Positions 17,530 to 27,684 of a stretch of DNA of 64,000 nucleotides are shown in pieces. The DNA is taken from positions 1,302,001 through 1,366,000 of the forward strand of contig CP076354.1 of assembly GCA_018798825.1 (NCBI GenBank). Direction: 5' to 3'. Position numbers and translations under genes: made by a program. The first letter of the stretch is position 1. Each line of letters begins with the position of its first letter. The stretch is from Ochrobactrum sp. BTU1. Its GTDB lineage: Bacteria > Pseudomonadota > Alphaproteobacteria > Rhizobiales > Rhizobiaceae. Under the pieces are notes generated by a model, which searched no databases, was not told the DNA's origin, and was given only the letters and a program-made list of their open reading frames with translations.

Positions 17530-18639
17530 TTAGTCGTCTGCACCGCGGCGTGCACTATCGCCATCCAGACCACGGCGCCAATAGGCAACGATCAGCTGCT
17601 TATCCTTTGGAATATTCCGCTCTTTACGCATATAGGTGCGGATGGACCTGAATGCGTTGAATTCACATCCCGCCCACACATAGATGCTCTCTTCGCCCTC
17701 GGGCAGTTCAACGGCGCGTACGGCATCCTGCAGAAGCGTCGTGGTTCCAGCTTCAGCACCTTTGCGGTGTAGCCACTGCAGATCAACGTCAGCACGCGAT
17801 TGAATGACCTGCTCTTCCGCATCACTGTCGATTTCAATGCGCACGACAGCTTTGGCACCTTCTGGAAGACGCTCCAGAATACGCCCGATTGCTGGCAGAG
17901 CCGTTTCATCACCCGCCAACAGATACCAGTTCGCATCGGCAGCAGCATCACCACCGCCCGGCCCTGTCATTCCAACAATATCGCCCGGCTTGGCGCTTAT
18001 AGCCCAACCGGAACCCGGCGCATCGCAATCATCACCATGAACAACCATGTCGATATCGACCCAGCCAGCTTGAGCATCAATCTGGCGGATCGTGTAAACA
18101 CGGGTCGCGAGCTTGGCTTCGCCTTCCGGCCAGACGGGGCGACCGTCTTCACCGGACACGGGCCATTGCGGCGTAGCGAGATCTTTTGGTGGGAATAGCA
18201 GTCGAATGTGTAAACCCGTATGGGCAAAGCGCGCAAGTTCGTTCCCCTTCAGGCGGACACGGCGCATGTGCGGCGTAACATTGCTGACGGCAACTACCTG
18301 CATTTCGCGGAAGTAAGGCAGTGGCAGACCTGCTGCACCGTCACCTTCCCAGACGATCCGAGGCTTTGGGCTGCCCTTTTCAAGAAATTCCATCACATGT
18401 TCAACGATGGAGTATTTCATATAGGCTAGGCCAGTTTCGTCACGGCTTTTCACATCGACCGATACTGCGTCCTTGTCCCACTGAACATCAGCCTGTCCGA
18501 AGCTTAACACAAGTCGCGCACTGTTTTCCTGCCGCTCTACATCAGCATGTTCGACGAAATGATCGAGAACCTGATCAAGAATACGAGATGGATTGTTGAC
18601 GGTGAAACGTGTGCTGGCGTTCAGGCTCAATTCGGACAT
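17530..18639 (-). CDS. Siderophore-interacting flavoprotein with N-terminal DUF2218 domain
   Basis: 369 residues from the ATG at 18639, behind AGGAG. Residues ~1-85 are a DUF2218 module related to the free-standing protein at 6782-7066. Residues ~105-225 form the FAD-binding domain (RVYTIRQID, VVHGDDCDAPGSGWAISAKPGD) and ~230-350 the SIP/ViuB NAD(P)H domain (YLLAGDETALPAIGRIL, YVWAGCEFNAFRSIRTYMR). The family reduces ferric siderophores in the cytoplasm. It follows cobL by 65 bp on the same strand; a flavoprotein reductase beside corrin genes could be chance or could serve metal/corrin reduction. Confidence 0.9.
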   Translation of the reverse strand: MSELSLNASTRFTVNNPSRILDQVLDHFVEHADVERQENSARLVLSFGQADVQWDKDAVSVDVKSRDETGLAYMKYSIVEHVMEFLEKGSPKPRIVWEGDGAAGLPLPYFREMQVVAVSNVTPHMRRVRLKGNELARFAHTGLHIRLLFPPKDLATPQWPVSGEDGRPVWPEGEAKLATRVYTIRQIDAQAGWVDIDMVVHGDDCDAPGSGWAISAKPGDIVGMTGPGGGDAAADANWYLLAGDETALPAIGRILERLPEGAKAVVRIEIDSDAEEQVIQSRADVDLQWLHRKGAEAGTTTLLQDAVRAVELPEGEESIYVWAGCEFNAFRSIRTYMRKERNIPKDKQLIVAYWRRGLDGDSARRGADD

Positions 18640-18704
18640 GCCTGTTCTCCTCATCATGGAATGTGAGCCAGCCATACCCGAATTTAACATGAGGGTTCAA
18701 GTCA

Positions 18705-19916
18705 TCATTTAACTTTAACGCCGCAATAAATTGTGACGGGCAGTGCCTGACGCCATGCATCATAGGAACCAAGCGCGCCTGCTTGCGCAACCTGCAGCCT
18801 TGTCAGCTCGCCGCCATGCTGCTTACGCCAGTTGAAAAGCTGCATTTCGCTTTGCAATGTGACGGCATTAGCAACCAAGCGCCCTCCGGGCTTTAGGGCT
18901 TTCCAGCAAGCTTCGATCACGCCCGCATCTGTAACACCACCACCAATGAAAATCGCATCCGGTGCTTCGAGACCATCAAGTGCATCCGGCGCTTCACCTT
19001 TCATAAGCTGCAGACCGGGCACGCCCAGAGCATGCGCGTTGCGCTCAATGATCGCTTGCCGCGTTTCATCGGCTTCGATTGCGATAGCCCGACAAGAAGG
19101 ATGAACACGCATCCATTCAATGCCAATCGAGCCACAACCAGCACCTACATCCCATAAAAGCTCACGCGGCAGCGGCTGCAACCGTGACAGCGTCACTGCG
19201 CGTATATCGCGCTTTGTCAGCTGCCCGTCATTTTCAAAAGCATGGTCTGGCAATCCGCTGACAGGTGAAAAAACAACCGCATCTGGCGCCGCGATGCATT
19301 CAATTGCCAAAACATTGAGATTGGCACAGTTTTCATGTGACCAGCCATCAGCACTGTCACTGATAGATTTTTCCTTTGTTCCGCCGAGATGTTCAAGAAC
19401 CGTCACACGGCTTTGGCCAAAGCCTTTGGCCTTTAGAAGTGCTGCAGCTTTCGCAGGCGTCGTACCATCATTGCTCAATACGAGGATCTTCTCGCCCGGC
19501 AAGATATGCGGTGCCAGCAATTCAAACGGACGACCATGCACGCTGACTATGCGTACTTCTTGCAGAGGCCACGCCATACGGCTTGCGGCCAGCGACAATG
19601 ACGATGGAAACGGGATGATCTGCATATCCCGTGTCGAGAAATGACGGCTCAGCGATGCACCCATGCCAAAGAACATCGGATCACCGCTAGCCAGCACCAC
19701 AACCTGCCTGCCGCGTTGGGCTTGAATCATTGGAAATGCATTATCGAACGGTGACGGCCATGAAATCTGCTCGGCTTCAACGTCAGGATTGAGCAAGGCC
19801 AGATGCCGCTTGCCGCCGAAAATCACATCAGCACGGTTGAGTACGTCGCGAGCGTTCTTTCCAAGACCCGCCAGCCCGTCCTCACCAATACCGATAACCG
19901 TCAGCCAGCAGCTCAT
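18705..19916 (-). CDS. cobL: Precorrin-6B C5,15-methyltransferase (decarboxylating)
   Basis: 403 residues from the ATG at 19916 (MSCWLTVIGIGEDGLAG), with AGGAG eight bases upstream; longer frames upstream are not needed. It methylates C5 and C15 and decarboxylates the C12 acetate of precorrin-6B. The N-terminal half is a corrin SAM methyltransferase (CbiE-like, with VVLASGDPMFFGMG). The C-terminal half is the CbiT-like domain (LLWDVGAGCGSIGIEWMR, AIFIGGGVTDAG). It is divergent from cobG, with only 73 bp between the starts. Confidence 0.95.
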   Translation of the reverse strand: MSCWLTVIGIGEDGLAGLGKNARDVLNRADVIFGGKRHLALLNPDVEAEQISWPSPFDNAFPMIQAQRGRQVVVLASGDPMFFGMGASLSRHFSTRDMQIIPFPSSLSLAASRMAWPLQEVRIVSVHGRPFELLAPHILPGEKILVLSNDGTTPAKAAALLKAKGFGQSRVTVLEHLGGTKEKSISDSADGWSHENCANLNVLAIECIAAPDAVVFSPVSGLPDHAFENDGQLTKRDIRAVTLSRLQPLPRELLWDVGAGCGSIGIEWMRVHPSCRAIAIEADETRQAIIERNAHALGVPGLQLMKGEAPDALDGLEAPDAIFIGGGVTDAGVIEACWKALKPGGRLVANAVTLQSEMQLFNWRKQHGGELTRLQVAQAGALGSYDAWRQALPVTIYCGVKVK

Positions 19917-19989
19917 AAGCATTGCTCCTTTTCTTTGTTCGTATGGCGGTGCAGTAGCAAGTGCAAGCGCGAAGGCGTATAAGGCCAAT

Positions 19990-21276
19990 ATGTTGAGCAA
20001 GCCAAAAAGCCAGACCATTGCTGTCAGACCCGACCGGCGTAGTGCCTGTCCGGGACTTTCGCGCATGGTGATGAGCAAGGATGGCGCAATCGCTCGCATC
20101 AAACTCCGGCTCGGAAGGCTCAGCGTGGCACAGGCTCAAGCCATCGCAGATATCGCCGAACGATTTGAAACGGGCGCGATTGAATTGTCGATTCGCTCCA
20201 ATATTCAGCTTCGCGGCATTCATCCCGACGTCTGGCCGGATATCATCGGAGCTCTTCACGAGGCTGGGCTTGGCGCGCAAAACGAAGCAGCAGATGATGT
20301 TCGCAATGTCATCGTCAGCCCCACTGCTGGTATCGATCATGGTCAGATTAGCGATGTGACTGCCCTCGCCGCCAATCTGCTTTCCGTTTTGCAGGACAAT
20401 GAAACTTATCACGCGCTATCGCCCAAATTCTCGCTCCAGATCGATGGTGGCGAAGATTGCGCTATGGTTTCACATCCTGGCGACATCTGGCTCTCAGCCA
20501 TTGAAGGCGGCAAAGCCTATGCGTTTGGATTGGCTTCATCGCCTGACAAACAGGCGCTTGGCCTCGTTTCAAACGAACACGCGCTGCCTTTTATCGAAGC
20601 GATGCTACAACATTTTCTTGGTGCGAGCCACAAAGGCATTGCCCGCATCAAGCACCTCTTCGAGGTGATGCCAGTCGCAGATTTTCTGCAAACGCTTCCA
20701 TTCGCATTTGATGCACCAGCAAGCTGGCAACGCAAAGCACCCATCGCTCACGCGCATCTTGGCTTACATCGCCAGCTCGACGGCAACTTCTATGTCGGCG
20801 CCATGCCGCTGCTTGGTCGCCTGACACCGCAGAAACTGCGTGGACTTACCAAATTTGCAAGCGAAGAACTGCATCTCACCCCATGGCAAGGCATTCTGAT
20901 CCCCCATATTGCGGAAGCTGAAGGCAAGAGCATCGTCAGCCAGCTACATGCCCTTGGCTTCTCCACCGATCCTGCCTCGCCTGCCGCCCGTCTTCGTGCC
21001 TGTTCCGGTTCCAAAGGCTGTGCCTCTGCTCTCGCAGACACACAAGCAGACAGTGAAAAGCTTGCGCGTAAGCTACAAAGCGATACCACACAGATTCACA
21101 TCACGGGCTGCGCCAAATCCTGCGCCGCACTTTCTCCCTTGCCGCACACGCTTCTCGCCCGTTCCCCAATGCATTACGACCTATTTTTACAAGACAAAGC
21201 TGGACCAGCACGCTTCGGGCGGCTATTGGCGTCAAACATCACCATTGATGAGGCAGCAAAGCTGCTGAACAAATAG
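19990..21276 (+). CDS. cobG: Precorrin-3B synthase (CobG monooxygenase)
   Basis: 428 residues from the ATG at 19990 (MLSKPKSQTIAVRPDRRSACPG). CobG uses oxygen to form the C20-hydroxy gamma-lactone of precorrin-3B and is the marker of the oxygen-dependent pathway. It belongs to the sulfite/nitrite reductase-like family: two ferredoxin-like halves and a 4Fe-4S site, seen as CSGSKGC and GCAKSC near residues 340-385. First gene of the plus-strand run cobG-cobH-cobI-cobJ. Confidence 0.94.
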   Translation: MLSKPKSQTIAVRPDRRSACPGLSRMVMSKDGAIARIKLRLGRLSVAQAQAIADIAERFETGAIELSIRSNIQLRGIHPDVWPDIIGALHEAGLGAQNEAADDVRNVIVSPTAGIDHGQISDVTALAANLLSVLQDNETYHALSPKFSLQIDGGEDCAMVSHPGDIWLSAIEGGKAYAFGLASSPDKQALGLVSNEHALPFIEAMLQHFLGASHKGIARIKHLFEVMPVADFLQTLPFAFDAPASWQRKAPIAHAHLGLHRQLDGNFYVGAMPLLGRLTPQKLRGLTKFASEELHLTPWQGILIPHIAEAEGKSIVSQLHALGFSTDPASPAARLRACSGSKGCASALADTQADSEKLARKLQSDTTQIHITGCAKSCAALSPLPHTLLARSPMHYDLFLQDKAGPARFGRLLASNITIDEAAKLLNK

Positions 21277-21290
21277 CAAAAGCGGACGCC

Positions 21291-21917
21291 ATGACAGATT
21301 ACATCCGCGACGGGCAGGCCATTTATGACCGCTCCTTCGCCATCATCCGCGACGAGGCCGATCTGAGCCGCATACCTGCGGATCTCGAAAAGCTCGCCGT
21401 GCGCGTGGCTCACGCATCTGGCATGGTCGATATCGTTGAAGACATCGTCTTCTCAGATGGCGCAGGACAGGCCGGACGTGATGCTTTGCTCAAAGGTGCA
21501 CCAATACTCTGCGATGCGCGGATGGTTGCAGAAGGCATTACCCGTGCCCGACTGCCAGCCAATAATGATGTTATCTGCACACTGAACGATCCATCGGTTC
21601 CAGAGTTGGCGAAAAAGATCGGCAACACACGCTCTGCCGCAGCGCTCGATCTCTGGCTCCCACACCTTGAAGGCAGCATCGTTGCTATCGGTAATGCGCC
21701 AACCGCCCTCTTCCGCCTGTTTGAAATGCTGGACAATGGCGCACCCAAACCTGCGCTTATCATCGGTATGCCGGTCGGCTTTGTGGGTGCTGCAGAATCC
21801 AAGGACGAGCTGGCTGAGAACAGCCGTGGCGTCCCCTTCGTCATTGTGCGCGGACGTCGTGGTGGTAGCGCTATGACCGCAGCTGCCGTCAATGCACTTG
21901 CTTCGGAGCGCGAATAA
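21291..21917 (+). CDS. cobH: Precorrin-8X methylmutase
   Basis: 208 residues. It moves the C11 methyl to C12, giving hydrogenobyrinate. [22 protein letters not shown] contains the catalytic His; [10 protein letters not shown] and the C-terminal [16 protein letters not shown] are also family features. It lies 14 bp after cobG and overlaps cobI by one base (TAATG). Confidence 0.96.
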   Translation: MTDYIRDGQAIYDRSFAIIRDEADLSRIPADLEKLAVRVAHASGMVDIVEDIVFSDGAGQAGRDALLKGAPILCDARMVAEGITRARLPANNDVICTLNDPSVPELAKKIGNTRSAAALDLWLPHLEGSIVAIGNAPTALFRLFEMLDNGAPKPALIIGMPVGFVGAAESKDELAENSRGVPFVIVRGRRGGSAMTAAAVNALASERE

Positions 21918-22651
21918 TGGCCCTCAAAGGCAAGCTTTATGGTCTGGGTGTCGGCCCCGGCGACCCCGAACTCATCACACTAAAAGCGCTTCGACTGCTC
22001 AAATCCGCTCCTGTGGTCGCCTACCACGCAGCCAAGGGCAAAAAGGGCAATGCACTAACGATCGTCGAAACCTATCTGTCTTCAGAACAGACTTTGGTTC
22101 CGCTCATCTATCCGGTAACAACGGAAAAACTACCCGATCATATGGACTATGAGCAAATCGTCAGCGATTTCTATGCCGAGATCACCACGACGATTGCAAG
22201 TCATCTTGATGCAGGCTGCGACGTGGCCGTAATCGCGGAAGGTGATCCGTTTTTCTACGGCTCGTTCATGTATATCCATGACCGACTGGCCGAAAAATAC
22301 GAAACGGAAGTCGTGCCTGGCGTTTGCTCTGTTCTGGGCGCTGCTGCCGTGCTTGGCGCACCTTTGGTCTACCGAAACCAGACCCTGTCGATCCTTTCAG
22401 GCGTCATGAGCGCAGAAGAACTCAAAACCCGTCTCGCTGGCACTGAGGCCGCAGCCATCATGAAACTCGGCAAAAATCTCGACAAGGTGCGCGATGTGCT
22501 CAACGAGCTTGGGCTGATGGATCGTGCGCTTTATATCGAGCGTGCAACCATGCAGAACCAGCGTATTGCGCCACTGGCCGAGGTCAGTGGTAGCGATTGC
22601 CCATATTTCTCGATCATTCTCGTTCCGGGCAGCAAATGGAACGGCGCATGA
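21917..22651 (+). CDS. cobI: Precorrin-2 C20-methyltransferase
   Basis: 244 residues, SAM-dependent. [24 protein letters not shown] at the N-terminus and [16 protein letters not shown] are the corrin methyltransferase motifs; [20 protein letters not shown] follows. Its start overlaps cobH and its stop overlaps the following cobJ (ATGA). Confidence 0.95.
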   Translation: MALKGKLYGLGVGPGDPELITLKALRLLKSAPVVAYHAAKGKKGNALTIVETYLSSEQTLVPLIYPVTTEKLPDHMDYEQIVSDFYAEITTTIASHLDAGCDVAVIAEGDPFFYGSFMYIHDRLAEKYETEVVPGVCSVLGAAAVLGAPLVYRNQTLSILSGVMSAEELKTRLAGTEAAAIMKLGKNLDKVRDVLNELGLMDRALYIERATMQNQRIAPLAEVSGSDCPYFSIILVPGSKWNGA

Positions 22652-24330
22652 AGCCTGCAATTCTGATCTTGAGCGAAGCTGCAATTTCCACAGCGCGGAA
22701 AGTGCAATCAGCACTTGGAAATGCGGAAGTGCTGGGACTGGAAAACCGCGTTCAAAGCGCCGACAAAAGCTTTGCTCATTTTGGCGATATAATCCGCGCA
22801 CTTTATGAAGAAGCTCGACCTGTGATCGCTTTGTGCGCTTCAGGCATCATCATCCGCGCCCTTGCACCGCTTCTGCAAAACAAACGCATCGAACCACCAG
22901 TTCTGGCCGTTGCGGAAGATGGCAGCGCGGTCGTGCCATTGCTTGGCGGTCTGTCGGGCGTCAACGATCTGGCGCGAATAATCGCTCATGCACTGGAAGT
23001 AGCGCCCGCAATCACCACGACTGGCGAGTTACGCTTTGGCATTAACCTGCTGCATCCTCCGGCAGAACTGACACTCGCCAATCCGGACAACGCCAAGACT
23101 TTCATGTCCGACCTGCTGGCAGGTCAAACACTACAAATCAAAGGCAATTCTCGCTGGCTCACGGCATCAAAGCTGCCGCTTGCTGACGATGGGAAGCTCA
23201 CAATCAGCATCACGCCCGAAACCCGCACGCCACGGGCAAATGAGCTGATCTATCATCCACGAACAATTGCCATCGCTATCGAAAAGCCGACCGAAGAACT
23301 GACAAGCCTCATCGGGAAAGCCTTTGACGATGCAGGCCTATCGATAGACTCGCTTGCTTTGCTTCTCGCTCATGAGAAAGATTGCGCATCACCGCATATC
23401 CATCGGGCAGCAAAAGTATTGGAAGCACCATTGCGCTTTGTTGCAGGTGATGCCGATCTTACAGCCGCCTCGGTCGAAAACCCTGTTCAACACATAGCGA
23501 CTGAAAACCTGACGCTGGCTGTTGCGGCAGCACCTGCCGATGTTCTTTTTATCGGTCGCAAGCGCGGTAAGCTCACGGTTATTGGGCTTGGCCCCGGTAC
23601 CAGTGATCTAATGACCCCAGCAGTGCAGCGTGATCTCGAACAGGCCGAAGACATACTCGGCTATGAAACCTATGTTCGCATGGCAGGCCCCTTCCGCGAC
23701 GATCAGATCATTCACATGACCGACAATCGCGAAGAAATGCAGCGCGCACGCCATGCGTTTGAACTTGCAGCTTCAGGCCGCGACGTCGTGATGGTGTCTT
23801 CCGGCGATCCGGGCGTATTTGCAATGGCTGCAGCGGTTGTTGAGGCACTGCATGAATCATCTGATGTTGCATGGCAAGGCGTTGAACTGGTTATCCAGCC
23901 CGGAATTTCGGCAGCGATGGCAGCGGCGTCCCGCATCGGTGCACCGCTTGGGCACGATTTCTGCATCATCTCGCTTTCGGACAATCTCAAGCCCTGGGAT
24001 GTGATCGAGAAGCGTCTCGCACTGGCAGCTCAAGCCGATCTCGCCATGGCTTTCTATAATCCGATTTCCAAAGCCCGCCCGCATCAGCTTGGTCGAGCGC
24101 TGGAAATCCTCCGGCAGTATCGCGATGCTGAAACGCCAGTCGTGCTTGGTCGCGACATTGGCAGGCCTGCGGAAACAACTCGCGTTGTTTCGCTCGGGCA
24201 ACTCACACCTTACGATGTCGACATGCGAACCGTGGTGATTGTCGGCTCATCCCACACTGCCCGTTTTCCACGCGCGGAAGGTGGAGAGTGGGTTTACACG
24301 CCGCGCTGGTATGGCGAAAAGCCCAAATAG
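22648..24330 (+). CDS. cobJ: Fused CbiG-like / precorrin-3B C17-methyltransferase (CbiG-CobJ)
   Basis: 560 residues from the ATG overlapping the cobI stop. Residues ~1-130 match the CbiG N-terminal domain ([44 protein letters not shown]). Residues ~205-300 look like a decayed CbiG C-terminal/CobE-like domain. Residues ~305-560 are Cob[57 protein letters not shown]. CobJ methylates C17 with ring contraction; CbiG opens the lactone and releases acetaldehyde in the anaerobic pathway. The fusion sits beside CobG, while a separate CobE lies at 36858. It is roughly twice the length of plain CobJ. Confidence 0.92.
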   Translation: MKPAILILSEAAISTARKVQSALGNAEVLGLENRVQSADKSFAHFGDIIRALYEEARPVIALCASGIIIRALAPLLQNKRIEPPVLAVAEDGSAVVPLLGGLSGVNDLARIIAHALEVAPAITTTGELRFGINLLHPPAELTLANPDNAKTFMSDLLAGQTLQIKGNSRWLTASKLPLADDGKLTISITPETRTPRANELIYHPRTIAIAIEKPTEELTSLIGKAFDDAGLSIDSLALLLAHEKDCASPHIHRAAKVLEAPLRFVAGDADLTAASVENPVQHIATENLTLAVAAAPADVLFIGRKRGKLTVIGLGPGTSDLMTPAVQRDLEQAEDILGYETYVRMAGPFRDDQIIHMTDNREEMQRARHAFELAASGRDVVMVSSGDPGVFAMAAAVVEALHESSDVAWQGVELVIQPGISAAMAAASRIGAPLGHDFCIISLSDNLKPWDVIEKRLALAAQADLAMAFYNPISKARPHQLGRALEILRQYRDAETPVVLGRDIGRPAETTRVVSLGQLTPYDVDMRTVVIVGSSHTARFPRAEGGEWVYTPRWYGEKPK

Positions 24331-24339
24331 ATCAAAAAC

Positions 24340-24366
24340 AAAAAGGCAGGGAAACCCTGCCTTTTT
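24340..24366. terminator. Bidirectional intrinsic terminator
   Basis: AAAAA GGCAGGG AAA CCCTGCC TTTTT between the convergent cobJ and the lipoprotein gene. A-run and T-run on either side allow use in both directions. Confidence 0.9.
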
Positions 24367-24390
24367 CATCACTTAAAAAGTTTTTCTGAA

Positions 24391-24843
24391 TCACTTCTTC
24401 TTCGACTTTTTCGGTGCTGGTGCAGCCGATGCAGTCTGAGCAGCAGCAGCTTCCGCTGCAATCTGATCGGCGCTCTTTGGCGACGTATCGACAACCGAAC
24501 GAACCGAGCCATTTGCAGAAACCTGACAAACTGCAGTGCGCAGGTCGACCTTCAGGTCAACATCCGTACCACCACCGGCGCCCGGACGCGAATTAACTGC
24601 GCTGATCACGCGTTCAGGCAAGAAATACTTATTGGCAGCAGCAGTGATGCAAGGCTGTGCCAAAGATGAATCGACCGTCGACGTTGGAATGAAACGTGGC
24701 AGCGAAACAGTCGAAGCTGTTACTGGCGCTTCAGACTTGCCTGGAGCCGTCGCGTTCTGCGTAGTTGTTGTACAAGCGGCAGCCAAAGGAGCCAGCATGG
24801 CAATAACAAACAAACGGGCTCCGTTGCGGGTGCGTCCGTACAT
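24391..24843 (-). CDS. Lipoprotein of unknown function
   Basis: 150 residues from the ATG at 24843 (MYGRTRNGARLFVIAML), with lipobox LAAAC. A central part with PCITAAANKYFLPERVISAVNS and VDLRTAVCQVSANGSVRSV may form a small folded periplasmic domain with two Cys. The C-terminus is Ala/Lys-rich and ends KKSKKK. No function is recognised. An ATG two codons upstream is an alternative start. Confidence 0.75.
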   Translation of the reverse strand: MYGRTRNGARLFVIAMLAPLAAACTTTTQNATAPGKSEAPVTASTVSLPRFIPTSTVDSSLAQPCITAAANKYFLPERVISAVNSRPGAGGGTDVDLKVDLRTAVCQVSANGSVRSVVDTSPKSADQIAAEAAAAQTASAAPAPKKSKKK

Positions 24844-24970
24844 GATCAACCTCTTACGATCTGCTGATTAGGTAAAATTTTAACTGAGATAACTATTCGC
24901 TTTTGACAGATTGTCGAGTGGCAGGAAGGCCACAATGCCGGTTTTTCGTTGAGCATCCCCAACGACGTCA

Positions 24971-25846
24971 TCATTGTTTCGTGAATATCCAGTTCAACAT
25001 CTCGCGCCAGTCGCTCATTCTGATCGGCGTTCCATGATTGCCGCTTTCAAAACGACGGAACTGAACGGGATAACCGGACGAGCGCTTGCGTATTTCTCGA
25101 TAGAAGCCTTCCTGCTTATCGATTGCAAAAACCGGATCGCGACTGCCATGGCCGAAAAACACCGGCACACGCTTTTTGAAAGCCGGCGATTTGAAAAAGC
25201 CCTCATCCCACAGTGAACCTAAAAGGATCAGGCCGGAGAGCTGATTGCCCGCATTATCATTCGATGCGATACGCCAGCAAAGCGCCCCACCCTGCGATCC
25301 ACAAGCCAGTATGAGCGGTGCAGATGGTGAAGTCGCTTTCGCAGCTTCGATGAGCCCCGCAACTTGCGCTTCACCCGTTGCCGCAAAATCCTTGAAGTCC
25401 GGCGTCAGATAAAGTCCGCCATTGGTCGCCGCAAGGTTCTTCACGCGGTTGAAATTGCCGCCAAACGTAAAATCATTCATGCCTTGCAGACGATTACCGC
25501 CGCGCCCGTGCAGATAAATGACGATAAACGATGCACCGCTCTGCTTTCCAGCAGCCATGGCCTTTACCGGCCCTGCCGCCGTCTGGAAGACGACATCTTT
25601 CTGATATGCACGCGCTTTTAGCGAAACATAAGCGTCTTTAACGCGCTTTTCAGGCACGGAATCGCGACCATTGATATCGCGCATTTCGTTGTAATCGATG
25701 ACTTTATAATCGCCATTGTCGGCGCTGCTTAGCACGCCCGGATAGGCGAAATAATCATCCTTGAACGGGGGGAGCGGTCCTTGGGCGAAAGCGGATGTTG
25801 CAGTCAACAGCAACAAACCCGCGAATAATCCAGCCCGCTTGTTCAT
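24971..25846 (-). CDS. Exported alpha/beta hydrolase
   Basis: 291 residues from the ATG at 25846, preceded by a very strong GGGAGGGAGA site; upstream in-frame codons are rejected for that reason. Signal peptide MNKRAGLFAGLLLLTATSAFA. IVIYLHGRGGNR is the oxyanion-region HGxG, ILACGSQGGALCW contains the nucleophile elbow GSQGG, and GSRDPV and GNHG supply the likely Asp and His. This resembles serine esterase/carboxylesterase-type hydrolases acting in the periplasm. The substrate is unknown. It lies 20 bp downstream of cobR on the same strand. Confidence 0.82.
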   Translation of the reverse strand: MNKRAGLFAGLLLLTATSAFAQGPLPPFKDDYFAYPGVLSSADNGDYKVIDYNEMRDINGRDSVPEKRVKDAYVSLKARAYQKDVVFQTAAGPVKAMAAGKQSGASFIVIYLHGRGGNRLQGMNDFTFGGNFNRVKNLAATNGGLYLTPDFKDFAATGEAQVAGLIEAAKATSPSAPLILACGSQGGALCWRIASNDNAGNQLSGLILLGSLWDEGFFKSPAFKKRVPVFFGHGSRDPVFAIDKQEGFYREIRKRSSGYPVQFRRFESGNHGTPIRMSDWREMLNWIFTKQ

Positions 25847-25866
25847 TCTCCCTCCCTCAAACAATT

Positions 25867-26400
25867 TCAGAGTTCCAGCGTATGATAGCGACGATTGAGA
25901 TAAATCAGCGCTACTTCGTCTGCATTCGAACGCAAGCCAACGACCTCGCCAAACAGTACATGATGCGTGGAATGCTCCTGCACACTTGTCACACGACAAT
26001 CAAAAGCCGCCAGCGCGCCTTTGAGTACAGGTGCACCCGTATCGATTATGTCCCATTGTGCCAGCTCGAAACGCTCGTCTTGCGTAAGCCCTATACGCCC
26101 TGAAAACGCATCGGCAAGCTGCTGATGTGAGCCTGCCAGCGTATTAACCGCAAACACGCCGTTCTTGATGAAAAGCAGGTTCTCTTCGTGCATTTTCTGC
26201 AGGCATATCAGCAGAGTTGGCGGGTTATCCGAAACTGAACAGGCCGCAGTTAAAGTAAGTCCGCGCCTTCCGGCAGCACCTGCGGTGGTAACAACCTGCA
26301 CCGCACCTGCATAATGACTCATCGCATCGCGATAAGTCTTCGGCTCGAGCGATACAGTATTTGAGGTAGTGTTTTTATCCGTTTGCACGTCAGCAAGCAT
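25867..26400 (-). CDS. cobR: Flavin reductase-like protein, likely corrin reductase CobR
   Basis: 177 residues of the flavin reductase-like (split-barrel FMN) family: YRDAMSHYAGAVQVVTT, GRRGLTLTAACSVSDNPPTLLICL, FAVNTLAGSHQQLADAFSG and HHVLFGEVVGL. CobR, characterised from Brucella melitensis, reduces cob(II)yrinic acid a,c-diamide to Co(I) before adenosylation by CobO. The assignment rests on family, genomic context and the probable Brucellaceae origin. A general flavin reductase is the alternative. Confidence 0.85.
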   Translation of the reverse strand: MLADVQTDKNTTSNTVSLEPKTYRDAMSHYAGAVQVVTTAGAAGRRGLTLTAACSVSDNPPTLLICLQKMHEENLLFIKNGVFAVNTLAGSHQQLADAFSGRIGLTQDERFELAQWDIIDTGAPVLKGALAAFDCRVTSVQEHSTHHVLFGEVVGLRSNADEVALIYLNRRYHTLEL

Positions 26401-26508
26401 CCGTATTGTCTGCCAGGCTTCCTGAAATCAATATCTGATTGCCTGTATACATATACGGGCATTGCACAAAGGCGAGGAAACCGCTACCCACTTTTCGTTC
26501 AATTAGCC

Positions 26509-27684
26509 ATGAAATGTTTGAAGAAGATAAATCGCGTGATCAAGCCAGAGCAATTGCCCGAAAGACATGAAGCGGTTTTCCGCCCGGAATTGCGCGTTCT
26601 CAACGGGACGAAACTCTTCGCCCTGGCGCTATCGGCTTTCACAATGCTTTGCTTTCCAGCATCAGCGCAGGAAAATGCGACTGAAATTCGCATTGGAATG
26701 GCAGCACCTTTGAGTGGCGGCTTTGCCCCGCTTGGAAACCAGCTGATCGAAGGCGCCCGCGTGGCGGCCAGTGCGAAAAACGCGCAGCTCGTCGTTGCAG
26801 ATAATCGCTGTGATGCAGAAGGTGGCAAAGCCGCGGCAGAAACCTTCATCAAAGAAAACGTCCAGATCGTAACCGGCTTTCTCTGTTCGGAAGCGTTGGA
26901 AGCAGCACTTCCCGTTCTGAGCCAGCAGAATATTCCTGTCATCGCCTCAGGCGTCAGCGAACAAACCCTTACAGAAAAGCGTGCAGCAACGCCTTTTCCG
27001 GTTTTCCGCATTACGACAGGGCTGGAGAAGGAAACGCGTGCTACGGGTAGCTTTCTGGCAAGCCTATGGCGCTCCCAGCCCTTCGCGGTCATAGACGATG
27101 GCACGATTGAAGGCCGCGAACGTGCGGGGCAGGTTTTGGCTCACCTGAAGGACCAGCAGCTTCAGCCTGTTTTCACGGATACATATCGCCCCGGCCTCGA
27201 AAACCAAAACGCGCTTGTTGCGCGCCTGCGTCGTGCAGGAGCAACGCATGTTTATGTCGGTGGGGAACGCGACGACATTGCAGCTATTGGCACAAGTGCC
27301 GTGGCACTTAAATATCCGCTGGTTATCGCGGGCGGCAGCGTCCTCAATGCAGCGCCGGGTGCTCAACCACTGAGCACTGAAACCCTGATGATTGCACCTC
27401 TGAAGCCGCAGGATCTTTCGACAGCAAAAACGGCGGTCGATGCCATCAGTCAGGCAGGCAAACTGCCGGAAGCCTATTCCGTCACTGGTTTTGCCAGCAT
27501 TGAACTCGCGGCTTCCGCGATCAGCAAAGCTGCGGAACAAAAGCTGCCGCTTATTGATATCTTGCGCGACAGCTCATTTGAAACCGCGCTTGGCACAATC
27601 AAATTCGATGGTAACGGTATGCGCAGCGACAATCCAAATCGCCTGCAGCGCTATGATGGGACGCATTTTATAACAGCTGACTGA
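26509..27684 (+). CDS. Periplasmic binding protein, branched-chain amino acid ABC type
   Basis: A Leu/Ile/Val-binding-like protein. The mature part starts after FPASA with QENATEIRIGMAAPLSGGFAPLGNQLIEGARVA and continues with VVADNRCDAEGGKAAAETFI, VTGFLCSEALEAALPVL and FDGNGM. No permease or ATPase genes are adjacent, so it is an orphan component. The start is uncertain: ATG 26509 gives a long N-terminus before the signal peptide (around LNGTKLFALALSAFTMLCF), and a non-ATG start closer to that segment is possible. Its 3' end overlaps the convergent cobD by 17 bp. Confidence 0.75.
   Translation: MKCLKKINRVIKPEQLPERHEAVFRPELRVLNGTKLFALALSAFTMLCFPASAQENATEIRIGMAAPLSGGFAPLGNQLIEGARVAASAKNAQLVVADNRCDAEGGKAAAETFIKENVQIVTGFLCSEALEAALPVLSQQNIPVIASGVSEQTLTEKRAATPFPVFRITTGLEKETRATGSFLASLWRSQPFAVIDDGTIEGRERAGQVLAHLKDQQLQPVFTDTYRPGLENQNALVARLRRAGATHVYVGGERDDIAAIGTSAVALKYPLVIAGGSVLNAAPGAQPLSTETLMIAPLKPQDLSTAKTAVDAISQAGKLPEAYSVTGFASIELAASAISKAAEQKLPLIDILRDSSFETALGTIKFDGNGMRSDNPNRLQRYDGTHFITAD

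Noticed and set aside
19917..19989. Possible riboswitch between cobL and cobG
   Set aside because: The 73-bp gap is too short for an aptamer and has no B12 box.
22597..22651. Apparent longer cobJ start inside cobI
   Set aside because: The ATG at 22648 forms a 4-bp ATGA overlap like the neighbouring junctions and begins the CbiG-like domain directly; the 17 extra residues are out-of-frame cobI sequence.
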